Assembly (NCBI RefSeq): GCF_008728855.1
Contig: NZ_CP042906.1
Coordinates: 806,001-870,000 of the forward strand
Reading direction: 5' to 3'
DNA from: Hypericibacter terrae
GTDB lineage: Bacteria > Pseudomonadota > Alphaproteobacteria > Dongiales > Dongiaceae
Length of the DNA stretch: 64,000 nt
The position numbers were made by a program, and so were the translations under genes. The notes under the pieces are model-generated. The model did no database searches, was not told where the DNA came from, and saw only the letters and a list, made by a program, of their open reading frames with translations. Below, piece after piece: positions 19,111-27,648 of this stretch. Position 1 is the stretch's first letter; every line of letters begins with the position of its first letter.

Positions 19111-19869
19111 GTGGCGTCCTGGCCCCTGCCCGATGATCGCGCGGCGCGCCTGGCCCTCGCGACCGGTTATCCCTTCGCGATTCCGGATCGCTCCTATCTC
19201 TTCGAGAATGGCGTCGCGTTGCCCTGGCCGGCCGAGGTCGACTATCGCGACCGGTTGCCGGTCCTGGCGATAGGCTCCAACCAGTCGCCCGAGCAGCTCA
19301 CGCGGAAGTTCGATCCGCGTCATGGCTCCCACCGGATCCCGGTGACGCGCGCCTGGCTCGCCGACCATGACGTGGTGTTCGCCACTCATGTCACGCGCTA
19401 TGGCGCCATCCCGGCCAATCTCCATGCGGTGCCGGGCATGCGCGTCCGGCTCGCCGTGACCTGGCTCGATCCCGCCCAGCTCGAGATGATGCATCGCACC
19501 GAAATCGGCGGCGGCAACTATCACTATGCGCGGCTCGACGGGATCAGGCTCGATCTCGAGCATCCGGGCCCGGGTGGAATCACCCGGCTCGACAGCGCGA
19601 CCGCCTATCTCAGTCCCTTCGGCTTCCTGGCTCATGAAGGCCAGCCGCTCGGGCTGGCGGCCTTGCCGGCAGAGGGCCGGCCGCACCCGGCAGCGACCGT
19701 CGCGGAAGCGCTCGATCATCTGCGCCGACGTGCGAAGGATGAGCGGAGCCTCGAGGATTTCATCCTGGCGGCGATGGCGGACGAAACGATCCGCCGCCGC
19801 CTGACCGCGCTCATCCGCGAAACGGCGCTCCCCGCTGCCCATGACCGCGCCGCGATCCTGAAACGGTAG
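19111..19869 (+). CDS. Conserved-looking protein of unknown function
   Basis: 252 residues starting at a GTG 6 bases after the DUF4170 gene, so probably its operon partner. Notable segments are VLAIGSNQSPEQLTRKF, VVFATHVTRYGAIPANLHAV, EIGGGNYHYARLDGIRL and a C-terminal helical part (LDHLRRRAKDERSLEDFILA). The GSN motif after a beta strand recalls gamma-glutamylcyclotransferase-like folds, but the rest is not convincing. No membrane segments or signal peptide. Confidence 0.7.
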   Translation: MASWPLPDDRAARLALATGYPFAIPDRSYLFENGVALPWPAEVDYRDRLPVLAIGSNQSPEQLTRKFDPRHGSHRIPVTRAWLADHDVVFATHVTRYGAIPANLHAVPGMRVRLAVTWLDPAQLEMMHRTEIGGGNYHYARLDGIRLDLEHPGPGGITRLDSATAYLSPFGFLAHEGQPLGLAALPAEGRPHPAATVAEALDHLRRRAKDERSLEDFILAAMADETIRRRLTALIRETALPAAHDRAAILKR

Positions 19870-19889
19870 CGAAGGCCGGGACGCCCACG

Positions 19890-22187
19890 TCAGCTCGGCG
19901 TCTTGAGCGCCTCGAGGACGTCCGCAGGACGGATCGGCAGATGGCGGAGGCGCGCGCCCACCGCCGCGAAGATCGCGTTGCCGATCGCGGGCGCCACGGC
20001 CGTGGTCGGCGGCTCGCCGAGGCCGGTCGGCATCTCGGTGCTCGGCATGAATTCGATCTCGATCTCCGGCACGTCGCCCATGCGCAGCGGCGTATAGCTG
20101 TCGAGGTTGGTGTCCCTGACCTCGCCCTTCACGAACTCGGTGCCTTCATGCAAGGCCATGCTGGCTCCCCACAGGGCAGCGCCTTCGGCCTGGGCCAGGG
20201 CGCCGTCCGGATGGACGACCGTGCCGATATCGATGACGAGGGTGAGCTTCTCCAAGGTCACGATTCCGGTCAGCCGATTGACATTGACCCGCGCGACGCA
20301 GGCGACCCAGCTCGGCATGTCGCGCTCCTGGCCGAAGGTCGTGGCGATTCCGAGCCCGGTATCCTTCGGCATGGCGCCGCCCCAGCCGGCCTTCTCGGCG
20401 ACACGCCTGACGACGGCGGCCTGGCGCAAGGCGCCGCCAACGGCACTCGGGGGCCCGCCGGCATTGCGCCCGCGGCCATCGAGCAGCCCCAGGCGGAACG
20501 CGACCGGATCGAGCTTCGACGCGTGGGCGGCCTCGTCCATGAAGCTCTCGACCGCCCAATTGGTCCAGCCCGGTCCAACAGAGCGCAGATAGCCCGGGCG
20601 GAATGTCTTCTGGGCCAGATCGTTCATGAGCGCGCGAACACGCTGCGCGCCGACATCGTACCAATGGTCGGCGCCGCTGATCGCGAAGGAATCGTACGGC
20701 ACGCCGTTCTTGCCCTTGCCCATGAAGCCCGGCGCGACGATGAGAGTGGGCCAGCCGGCGGTGGCGTGATGTTCCATGGCCGTGACCTTTCCGGCGTCAC
20801 CGAAGGCCATGCGGCAGAGCTGGACCGAGGGCGAGCGCACGCAATCGATCCGGGCATCGTCGGCGCGCGTCAGGACCATCTTGACCGGCTTGCCGACGGC
20901 TTTCGCCGCGAGGGCCGCCGGCACGGCATAGTCGCCATAGAGCCGCCGGCCGAACCCGCCGCCGATCAGGTAGGTGCGCATGACGATCTTGTCCTCGCCG
21001 ACACCCAAGGCCTTGGCCAGCACGGGCAGGATCGAGGATTGCCACTGATTGCCGGTATGGATCTCGAAGATGCCGTCCTTCTCGAAGGCCAGCGCGTTGA
21101 CAGGCTCCAGCTGGAAATGAAGCACGCTGCTCGTCGTATAGGTTCGCTCGAGGGTCGAGCGGGCGGCGGCGAAGGCCGCATCGACGCCCTCGTCCTCGAC
21201 CACGAGCGAACCGCCCTTGGTATCGGCGATCAGCGCGGCGCCGCGGTCCTGGAGATCCTTCTCGGACACGTTCGCCGTCTCGCCCGCGCTCCATTCCACC
21301 TTCACCTGGTCCGCCGCGCGGAGCGCGGCCGTGAAGGAGTCGGCGAAGACCATGACCCATCCCGGCACGGTCTCGGAAGGATCGGCCAGCGCCAGGCTGG
21401 TGATATAGCCCTTCACCGACTTGGCGCCGGAATCGTCGATCGACACCACCTTCGAGCCGTTGCGCGTCGGCGGAATCTTGGGACGCGCATAGACCATGCC
21501 TTCGACCGTGGCATCGATGCCGTAGCGCGCCGTGCCGTCGGTCTTGGACGGGATGTCGATCGCGTCCGTGTCCTGGCCGATCAGCCGACGGTCGGCCGGC
21601 GCCTTGACCGGCATCTTCGCCAGATCGTCGGCGCTGTAGCTGCGGGCGAGCTGGCCATGCGCGACGATGTCGCCAAAGCCGATCGACTGCTTGCCGTCGC
21701 TCACCATGCCGTTGCGCGCCTGGCAGGCCTGCGGCTTGACGCCCATGAGCTTGGCGCCTTCCTCGATGAGCGCGATGCGGCCGGCGGCACCGGCTTGGCT
21801 CAGCGGCATGAAGCTGCTCCAAACCGACCAGCTCCCGCCCGTGACCATCAGACCCCATTTCGGATCGGTATCGACATAGTCGAGCCGCACCTTCTCCCAA
21901 TCGGCCTCGAGCTCGTCGGCGACGATGCGGGCGAGCGCGGTTCCGACATGCTGGCCCATCTCGGCCTTGGCGATGGAGACGGTGACGATGCCGCTGGAAT
22001 CGATGCGGTACCAGATCGTCGGCTCGAACAGGCCGGCGGGCGCCGTCGACGCGGTGTCGGCCAGAAGAATGTCCGGTCGCAGGAAACCCATCACGACGCC
22101 GCTGCCGGCGGCGCCGATCAGGAATCGCCGGCGCGCCGGCGAGGCCGGGAGGTCGCTTCCCCGGGCCCGCATCGGATCACTGATCAT
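19890..22187 (-). CDS. Molybdopterin-binding subunit of a xanthine dehydrogenase-family oxidoreductase (IorB-like)
   Basis: 765 residues. The N-terminus has a Tat signal (ARRRFLIGAAGSG), so the enzyme acts in the periplasm. The large Moco-binding regions follow: MGQHVGTALARIVADELEADW, LIGGGFGRRLYGDYAVPAA (the GGGFGRR cofactor loop), and a C-terminal GLGEPPTTAVAPAIGNAIFAA with the catalytic Glu of the GxGEP motif. It resembles the isoquinoline 1-oxidoreductase/aldehyde oxidase beta type rather than classical xanthine dehydrogenase. The ATG at 22187 overlaps the 2Fe-2S subunit by 11 bases. Its electron path would run through that subunit to the adjacent cytochrome. Substrate unknown. Confidence 0.9.
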   Translation of the reverse strand: MISDPMRARGSDLPASPARRRFLIGAAGSGVVMGFLRPDILLADTASTAPAGLFEPTIWYRIDSSGIVTVSIAKAEMGQHVGTALARIVADELEADWEKVRLDYVDTDPKWGLMVTGGSWSVWSSFMPLSQAGAAGRIALIEEGAKLMGVKPQACQARNGMVSDGKQSIGFGDIVAHGQLARSYSADDLAKMPVKAPADRRLIGQDTDAIDIPSKTDGTARYGIDATVEGMVYARPKIPPTRNGSKVVSIDDSGAKSVKGYITSLALADPSETVPGWVMVFADSFTAALRAADQVKVEWSAGETANVSEKDLQDRGAALIADTKGGSLVVEDEGVDAAFAAARSTLERTYTTSSVLHFQLEPVNALAFEKDGIFEIHTGNQWQSSILPVLAKALGVGEDKIVMRTYLIGGGFGRRLYGDYAVPAALAAKAVGKPVKMVLTRADDARIDCVRSPSVQLCRMAFGDAGKVTAMEHHATAGWPTLIVAPGFMGKGKNGVPYDSFAISGADHWYDVGAQRVRALMNDLAQKTFRPGYLRSVGPGWTNWAVESFMDEAAHASKLDPVAFRLGLLDGRGRNAGGPPSAVGGALRQAAVVRRVAEKAGWGGAMPKDTGLGIATTFGQERDMPSWVACVARVNVNRLTGIVTLEKLTLVIDIGTVVHPDGALAQAEGAALWGASMALHEGTEFVKGEVRDTNLDSYTPLRMGDVPEIEIEFMPSTEMPTGLGEPPTTAVAPAIGNAIFAAVGARLRHLPIRPADVLEALKTPS

Positions 22188-22653
22188 TGAATGCCGTCCC
22201 TCGCATTTCCGCCGCCGCCAGCTCGATCGCCTTGCGGATGCGGATATAGGCCATGCAGCGGCAGAGGCTGCCGCCCATGACCGCGTCGATATCCTGGCGG
22301 CTCGGGTCGGGAAAATCCTTGAGCAGGGTCGCGGCCTGCATGATCTGCCCGGACTGGCAATAGCCGCATTGCGGCGCCTGGGCCTTGATCCAGGCGCGCT
22401 GCAGCGGATGCTGCCCGTTGGGGTCGAGCCCCTCGATCGTGGTGACCTTGGCGCCGGATACGGCCTCGAGCGGCGTGATGCAGGAGCGCAGCGCGCGGCC
22501 GTCGACATGCACGGTGCAGGCGCCGCACATGCCGATGCCGCAGCCGAACTTGGTGCCCTTGAGCCCGACCTCGTCGCGGATGACCCAGAGGAGCGGCGTG
22601 TCCTCGGCCACATCGACCGAGACGTCCCGTCCGTTGAGCGTGAAAGTGGTCAT
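22177..22653 (-). CDS. (2Fe-2S)-binding subunit of the same oxidoreductase (IorA-like)
   Basis: 158 residues with both iron-sulfur sites of the family. The plant-ferredoxin type cluster is CGIGMCGACTVHVDG plus C58-region RSCITPL; the second is CGYCQSGQIM with GGSLCRCMAY. It shuttles electrons from molybdopterin to the c-type cytochrome. No signal peptide of its own, so it is presumably exported with the Tat-bearing partner. It lies 25 bases downstream of the cytochrome gene, in the order cytochrome, 2Fe-2S, Moco subunit. Confidence 0.93.
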   Translation of the reverse strand: MTTFTLNGRDVSVDVAEDTPLLWVIRDEVGLKGTKFGCGIGMCGACTVHVDGRALRSCITPLEAVSGAKVTTIEGLDPNGQHPLQRAWIKAQAPQCGYCQSGQIMQAATLLKDFPDPSRQDIDAVMGGSLCRCMAYIRIRKAIELAAAEMRGTAFNDQ

Positions 22654-22678
22654 GATCGCGTCACTCCGAACGCCGGGG

Positions 22679-23992
22679 TCATGGTGCGGGCGTTTCCTGG
22701 CGGATCGCCGCCACCTTGGTTTCGAGATCGGTCCAGGCCGGGAGCTCGGTGCGGGTGGCCCTCAGATAGGCCGCCAGCCGCGCGATCTCGGCGTCGGAAA
22801 AGCTATGGGCAAAGCCCGGCATCATCACGCCCGGCATGCCGTCCTTCAGCGAGATGCCGCTGAGCACGACCTTCACGAAGTTGGTCGGCTCGTCGAGCGA
22901 CAGCGCGCTGTTGAGCGACAGGTCCGGCCGGACGGCGAGCGGCATGGCCGCGCCGCTGTAATGGCAGGACGCGCAGGCCGTGATGTAGAGATGCGCGTCG
23001 GGGTCCGAAAGCTGCGCGATGTTCCGGGCCGAGGCTGCGGCCGCCTTCGCGATCGCCGTCTCGGTGTCGGCGGCGCGGGCGCCGGCCTGGTCGATGTCGG
23101 CGAAATAGGCCGCGATCGCGCGGATGTCGGGGTCGGGCAGCCTGGCGAGCCCGTCATGCACCACCTCGGACATCGAGCCCGCGGCCGTGCCATGAAGAAC
23201 GCTGGCGCCGCTGCGCAGATAGGCGAACAGCTCATCCTGGGTCCAGGGTGCGGGCGAAGGATTGGCCGCGGTCAGCGCCGGCGCGATCCAGCCGTCGATC
23301 GTGGCGCCGCCATAGGCATTCCCCGATCGCTCCGCGCCCAGCGCGTTGCGTGGCGTATGGCAGGCACCGCAATGGCCGAGGCCTTCGGCCAGATAGGCGC
23401 CCCGATTCCATTCCGCGGTCTTGGTCGGATCGGGCTGATAGACGCCCTCATGCAGGAACAGCAGCTTCCAGCCGGCCTGCAGGAGCCGGATGTTCAGCGG
23501 GAACGGCAGGGTGGAGGGCTTCTGCGCGGCCTGGACCGGCTTCTGCGTCATCAGATAGGCATAGAGCGCCGTCAGGTCCTCGTCGGTCACCTTGGTGAAA
23601 TGATCGAAGGGGAAGGCCGGGAAGAGATGCGACCCGTCGCGGGCGACGCCCTCATGCAGGGCGCGCGCGAAGGCGGCCTCCGACCAGCGGCCGATGCCGG
23701 TGTCGGGATCGGGCGTGATGTTGCTCGAGTAGATCGTGCCGAAGCCGGTCGCCAGGGGCAGTCCGCCGGCGAAGTCGGCGCCGCCCTTGACGGTATGGCA
23801 GGAGGCACAGTTCCCGGCGCCGGCCAGGACGGCCCCTCGGGCGACCAGATCGGCCGGGAAGCTGGCGGCGGCGGGCGGATCGATCGGTGCGATCGCCGGT
23901 TTCCAGGCCAGCGCCAGGAATCCGGCGGCGACCAGGACACCGGCGACGACGACACCGATCAGCAGCCGCTTAAACCGGCTTCGTTTGCGCAT
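22679..23992 (-). CDS. Membrane-anchored triheme c-type cytochrome
   Basis: 437 residues. An N-terminal signal anchor (RLLIGVVVAGVLVAAGFLALAW) is followed by three heme-c motifs: CASCHTVKGG, CGACHTPRN and CASCHYSG. It resembles the cytochrome subunit of membrane-bound alcohol/aldehyde dehydrogenases. First gene of a three-gene operon with the IorA- and IorB-like subunits, it would pass electrons from substrate oxidation in the periplasm to ubiquinone or an oxidase. Confidence 0.92.
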   Translation of the reverse strand: MRKRSRFKRLLIGVVVAGVLVAAGFLALAWKPAIAPIDPPAAASFPADLVARGAVLAGAGNCASCHTVKGGADFAGGLPLATGFGTIYSSNITPDPDTGIGRWSEAAFARALHEGVARDGSHLFPAFPFDHFTKVTDEDLTALYAYLMTQKPVQAAQKPSTLPFPLNIRLLQAGWKLLFLHEGVYQPDPTKTAEWNRGAYLAEGLGHCGACHTPRNALGAERSGNAYGGATIDGWIAPALTAANPSPAPWTQDELFAYLRSGASVLHGTAAGSMSEVVHDGLARLPDPDIRAIAAYFADIDQAGARAADTETAIAKAAAASARNIAQLSDPDAHLYITACASCHYSGAAMPLAVRPDLSLNSALSLDEPTNFVKVVLSGISLKDGMPGVMMPGFAHSFSDAEIARLAAYLRATRTELPAWTDLETKVAAIRQETPAP

Positions 23993-24223
23993 GGCGAGCC
24001 CCGAGATGACGATCGAACCTGGGCGAGCGCCATCATCGCGCGCAGGTTCTCAGAGAGCTAGATGGGGCGACCCCGACCGATTGGTAGTCGCGCTGCCTAT
24101 CGACAAATCGCGATCGTTTCATACCGGCCATGACGGGCTGCCGCTTGACCCCGCCTTGCGGCGCGGCCTAAGCCATGGCCGCTTCGCGCGGGGGCACGGG
24201 GCCCGAGTCGGAGTTGGGGTAAT

Positions 24224-24487
24224 ATGCCGGAAAGCAATTGGATCGAAGCGCTGGGGCTGGTGGCGGGGACGCTGACCACCATTTCCTTCCTGCCGCAGGC
24301 GGTGAAGGTCTGGCGCTCCCACTCGACCCACGACATCTCGCTCTGGATGTTCACGCTGATGCTGGTCGGAACGGCGCTCTGGCTGGCCTACGGGATCATG
24401 CTCGGGCGCCCGGCGCTGATCTTCGCCAACGGCACCTCGCTGACGCTCATCGCCTGGATCGGCTGGTTCAAGCTGCGCTACGGCTGA
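24224..24487 (+). CDS. SemiSWEET-type sugar transporter
   Basis: 87 residues with three predicted helices and the PQ-loop motif FLPQAVKVWRSHSTHDISLW. This is characteristic of bacterial SemiSWEETs, which dimerise to move small sugars across the inner membrane. ATG start follows an AT-containing segment (GGGGTAAT). The 3' end overlaps the convergent MOSC gene by 20 bases. Substrate not predictable. Confidence 0.9.
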   Translation: MPESNWIEALGLVAGTLTTISFLPQAVKVWRSHSTHDISLWMFTLMLVGTALWLAYGIMLGRPALIFANGTSLTLIAWIGWFKLRYG

Positions 24488-25235
24488 CCGGCCGCAACAG
24501 CCGCAGCTCGTCGCCGATCCGGATCCGCCCCGGCTGCGTCACCTTCGCATAGACGCCGGCGCGCCTGCCGTTGGCTTCCGAGCTGGTCTTGAGGATGCCG
24601 GGATCGAGCGGCAGGTCGCCCTGCGGCAGGGTGGTGAGGATGCAGCGGTCGCAATGCTCATGCACCTCGAGCCGGCTCTCGCCCAGCAGCAACGTGGCGC
24701 CGATCCAGTCCTGCTCGATGAAGCCCTCGGTCTCGCCGCAATCGATCAGGAGATTGGGCCGGAAGCGCTGCGGGGCGAACTGGCCGGACGGGTAGTGGCG
24801 CGCGAAGGCCTTCAGGGTTGCGCTGGTCAGCAGATGGAGCGGCGCGTAGCCGTAAACCTGATTGTCGGCGTTGCGGGCGATGAGCCGCGTCGCCTCGCCG
24901 ATCGCGGCGGAGATCCGCGCATCGCGGTCGGAGGCTTCGCTGTCGATCCCGCCGCCGTCGGGCAGGCGGATCGACACCGGCGGCAGGGGCTCGGCCGCCG
25001 AGGGCTCGCGCTTGAGGCGCGCCTGCCATTGGATCAGGTCGCGCCACGGCTTCTTGCCGCGCGCGGCCGCCGCGATCTTGTTCTCGGCCGGATTGAGCAC
25101 GCCCCAGAGGCGGTCGCCGGGAATGCCGGTTTCCGTCAGCTCCGCCGTCTCCAGCGCCTCGCCTTGCATCGACTGCACGGGATAGCGCCAGACGCCCACG
25201 ATTTTGCCGACTGACTCAACCATATCCATGTTCAT
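24468..25235 (-). CDS. MOSC domain-containing protein
   Basis: MOSC N-terminal beta-barrel plus MOSC domain (255 residues from the chosen ATG), the fold that handles sulfur bound to molybdenum cofactor in the YcbX/mARC group. Seen: VGVWRYPVQSMQGEALE at the start, FRPNLLIDCGETEGF, and HEHCDRCILTTLPQGDL with the conserved Cys. The start is uncertain: ATGs lie at 25235, 25229 and 25223, and no strong ribosome site separates them. A TTG at 25283 is less likely. The HEPN-like gene ends 44 bases upstream on the same strand, so any native promoter may have been displaced by the islet. Confidence 0.85.
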   Translation of the reverse strand: MNMDMVESVGKIVGVWRYPVQSMQGEALETAELTETGIPGDRLWGVLNPAENKIAAAARGKKPWRDLIQWQARLKREPSAAEPLPPVSIRLPDGGGIDSEASDRDARISAAIGEATRLIARNADNQVYGYAPLHLLTSATLKAFARHYPSGQFAPQRFRPNLLIDCGETEGFIEQDWIGATLLLGESRLEVHEHCDRCILTTLPQGDLPLDPGILKTSSEANGRRAGVYAKVTQPGRIRIGDELRLLRPVSRSAA

Positions 25236-25279
25236 CGTTTTGACCCAATCTCCACCGTTAGGCAGAGGTGATATCAATC

Positions 25280-26479
25280 TCAATTCTTGCCGTCCTGGTC
25301 GGCATTGGAATCGGTTCCAACGTGGAAACTGATATCGAAAACCTCTTGACCCGTTCCACTGACGACACAGCTTGCCGATTTCAATGTCGCAATGGGCGCT
25401 ACATCCTCGAACTTCTGGAGAAACTCTCGAGCCACATAGACTGCCATTCTAGGGGTCACCTTGGTTCCTGGTACCCTTATGTTCATGCTTTCATCTGTAT
25501 CGAAGCTCATTCCAGGCTCGCGGAATCGAAACTTCACGTTCATGGTCATAATGGCTCCTACGCTCTTGGCGTGGTCGTAGTGACGTTTTGAGAGTTCGGC
25601 ATCGAACATTGGCGCAGCTGCCGCATGTGAAATGAGCATTGCAATTTCTAACGAAAGTGCGCAGAGCGCTTCCGCAGCTTCTTGTTCGTGAGGCTGCCAA
25701 GCGTCGTGACGTTTGATGTTTCCGTGAAAATAGAATCCCCTCTTTTCGACCATGTGATCAATAACAGCTTCAACGGTGGGCGAACTTGCAAGGAGTTTGT
25801 CGGTGTCAGAGTTGCGCGCGCGCTTCATGGGGAGGCGCTGTTTGAGAGCAGTAGCAACCATTGATGTTAAGTCGCTGCGCTGCTTCAAGGCGTCTTTCAG
25901 TTGCGCTGCCTTAAACTTCCCATCGCCATAAAGCGATTCCATGAGCAAAAAAGAATAGCGGAAAGAATCAATGTACCTTTCCTGCAACATTGCATCACGT
26001 GCGGCGCTTACCAGAGTCGCCTCAAACTCGGGCGCTTGCCCCACTTCTGCAGCCATAACAGCGCGGGTAAAATAGTCATAAGTAAGAGTTAGCGGTATTT
26101 CTCTTTTCTTAGAGCCAAACGCCTTAATGGGTATCTGTTCCTTTTCTTCTTCGGTTTCCGCAATGTAGTCGGTCTCTATTTCTCCAATTAAAATCTCTAT
26201 GCTGAAATAACATTGAAGATAAGAAAACGCCTTCTCCAAGTGCATCCGTACGAATGGAAGTAATGTATCGCGTGTCGTGATAGATAATTCGGCACGGCCA
26301 CTTTCAATTTTCTCAACTTTCGGCGCAAGTGAGACGGGTTGACCCGCAAATATGATCTCGAAGGCAGTTACTTTCTCGCCCGTTGAGACGGCGCGTAGTT
26401 CGCCACCTAAAATCGAGATAGGCCAATGATCTTCAAGCAAGATCGCCTCTTTGAGTCGAACGACATATCGGATCCGCAT
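25280..26479 (-). CDS. Unknown protein with a HEPN-like C-terminal half, candidate defence component
   Basis: 399 residues, soluble, with base composition clearly AT-richer than the flanking genes. Residues 1-130 are beta-rich with no recognised family. Residues ~150-290 are helical: a long helix pair (ARDAMLQERYIDSFRYSFLLMESLYG) and later EKRGFYFHGN, in which R247 and H252 make an Rx4H motif as in HEPN ribonucleases. HEPN proteins often act as toxins or effectors in phage defence. The assignment rests on this motif and helical context and is tentative. It is divergent from an AbiJ_NTD3/nuclease gene. Arg and Lys codon use includes AGA/AAA types rare elsewhere in the window. Confidence 0.75.
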   Translation of the reverse strand: MRIRYVVRLKEAILLEDHWPISILGGELRAVSTGEKVTAFEIIFAGQPVSLAPKVEKIESGRAELSITTRDTLLPFVRMHLEKAFSYLQCYFSIEILIGEIETDYIAETEEEKEQIPIKAFGSKKREIPLTLTYDYFTRAVMAAEVGQAPEFEATLVSAARDAMLQERYIDSFRYSFLLMESLYGDGKFKAAQLKDALKQRSDLTSMVATALKQRLPMKRARNSDTDKLLASSPTVEAVIDHMVEKRGFYFHGNIKRHDAWQPHEQEAAEALCALSLEIAMLISHAAAAPMFDAELSKRHYDHAKSVGAIMTMNVKFRFREPGMSFDTDESMNIRVPGTKVTPRMAVYVAREFLQKFEDVAPIATLKSASCVVSGTGQEVFDISFHVGTDSNADQDGKN

Positions 26480-26490
26480 GACCTAAACGT

Positions 26491-26647
26491 AGTGCCCCTT
26501 CCTCTGCAGTTCGAGATCCGAAATAGCTTACCATACTATGAGTGTCTTGATGTACTGCCGGATACTGCGAGTCGCCTGCGCAGTGCAGTCATCGAAGTTT
26601 ACGAAGATCGATTCGGAGGTATGCCAAGTTTCGATTACACGATATGA
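26491..26647 (+). CDS. Possible small ORF in the divergent promoter region
   Basis: A GTG at 26491 opens 51 codons (an ATG at 26426 would give 73 but would overlap the 5' end of the HEPN-like gene on the other strand). The stop at 26645-26647 overlaps an in-frame ATG of the downstream nuclease frame as ATGA. No clear ribosome site and no recognisable domain (LPYYECLDVLPDTASRL). It may be a leader peptide, a gene remnant or noncoding. The surrounding 305-base gap (26480-26784) must also hold the promoters of both divergent genes. Confidence 0.2.
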
Positions 26648-26784
26648 GGACTTCAGCTAATTCTGCCCGTCGTCTCGAAGAAGTGACTGCGGCACCATCT
26701 CAGCAAACCAACAATTTAGGGCCGCGGCCTGAAACGGCGGATGATGGATTTGTTCTTTGCGAGCGAGCGCGGGGAGACGGCGGT

Positions 26785-27648
26785 ATGGGTGCGATAAAGG
26801 CGGCCGACATGCTTCTAGTCGACGATGTGTTGGAGATGCATGGCGGTTACGTGCTTAACTTTTCAGATCGGAGCTTCGCAAATTTCTTTGCTAGCGAGCT
26901 CCAACTGGATATTGACGATCCTATCTATGCCAAGAATGGAACGTCGAAAGCAAAACGTCTGCGGTGTTTCCTCCAAACCGTTGATGGCCCCACTGCTGCA
27001 CGTACTCTGCAAGCGCTGTGGGATTATCGCGAAGCGCTGCGCCTGCATTTCGGAACCGACGAGAAGATAACGAGCGCGCATTCGCGGATTATCGACCTCA
27101 TCCGGCGCTTGCGAGGCGGAGCTGTCAAATCGTCGGCGGCATCAACTCAATCGCCGGCTAAGCTCCGCATCACCCAGCTTGAGCAAGAGCTCGTGGCACT
27201 ATCTACACTCGCTCCTCAGGCTAGAGGGTATGCGTTTGAAAAGTTTCTTAAGGAGCTTTTCGATGCCTATGGCATGGATGGACGAGAGCCCTTTCGCCTA
27301 ACCGGCGAGCAAATTGACGGCAGTTTCCTGCTCGGGAGCGAAACTTACCTCGTTGAAGCAAAATGGCAGGCGCCACTCACCGGGGTAAGCGACTTGCATG
27401 CGTTTCACGGCAAGATTGAAACGAAGGCCGCATGGACACGGGGGCTCTTCATTAGCCAAAGTGGCTTCTCGGCAGAAGGCATCCTAGCTTTTGGTAGAGG
27501 CAAACGCGTGATCTGTATGGACGGTTTGGACCTCTATGAAACCCTCAGTCGGGAGTTATCTCTCACGGATGTACTTTCAGGGAAGACTAGACGTGCGGCG
27601 GAAACTGGGGCGCCATTCGTGCGTGTGAGAGATTTATTTCCGAACTGA
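26785..27648 (+). CDS. AbiJ_NTD3-like domain fused to an Mrr-like PD-(D/E)xK nuclease
   Basis: 287 residues. The N-terminal ~90 residues (ADMLLVDDVLEMHGGYVLNF, FFASELQLDI, GTSKAKRLRCFL, LQALWDYREAL) match the module known as AbiJ N-terminal domain 3, found on abortive-infection proteins. The C-terminal half (ARGYAFEKFLKELFDAYGM, then GEQIDGSF, TYLVEAKW, then GLFISQSGFS) is a restriction-endonuclease-like fold with E152, D178, E191 and K193 as the likely catalytic set. ATG 26785 was chosen for the GGGGAGA ribosome site; the frame also opens at 26644. AT-richer than its neighbours. Candidate antiphage effector; the target is unknown. Confidence 0.85.
   Translation: MGAIKAADMLLVDDVLEMHGGYVLNFSDRSFANFFASELQLDIDDPIYAKNGTSKAKRLRCFLQTVDGPTAARTLQALWDYREALRLHFGTDEKITSAHSRIIDLIRRLRGGAVKSSAASTQSPAKLRITQLEQELVALSTLAPQARGYAFEKFLKELFDAYGMDGREPFRLTGEQIDGSFLLGSETYLVEAKWQAPLTGVSDLHAFHGKIETKAAWTRGLFISQSGFSAEGILAFGRGKRVICMDGLDLYETLSRELSLTDVLSGKTRRAAETGAPFVRVRDLFPN

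Noticed and set aside
25236-25283. TTG start at 25283 extending the MOSC protein
   Set aside because: It would overlap the upstream HEPN-like gene, and the added residues are not part of the MOSC fold; the ATG cluster at 25223-25235 is better.
25268-25591. Plus-strand 107-codon frame opposite the 3' end of the HEPN-like gene
   Set aside because: No ribosome site, no family features, and fully antisense to a more convincing gene.
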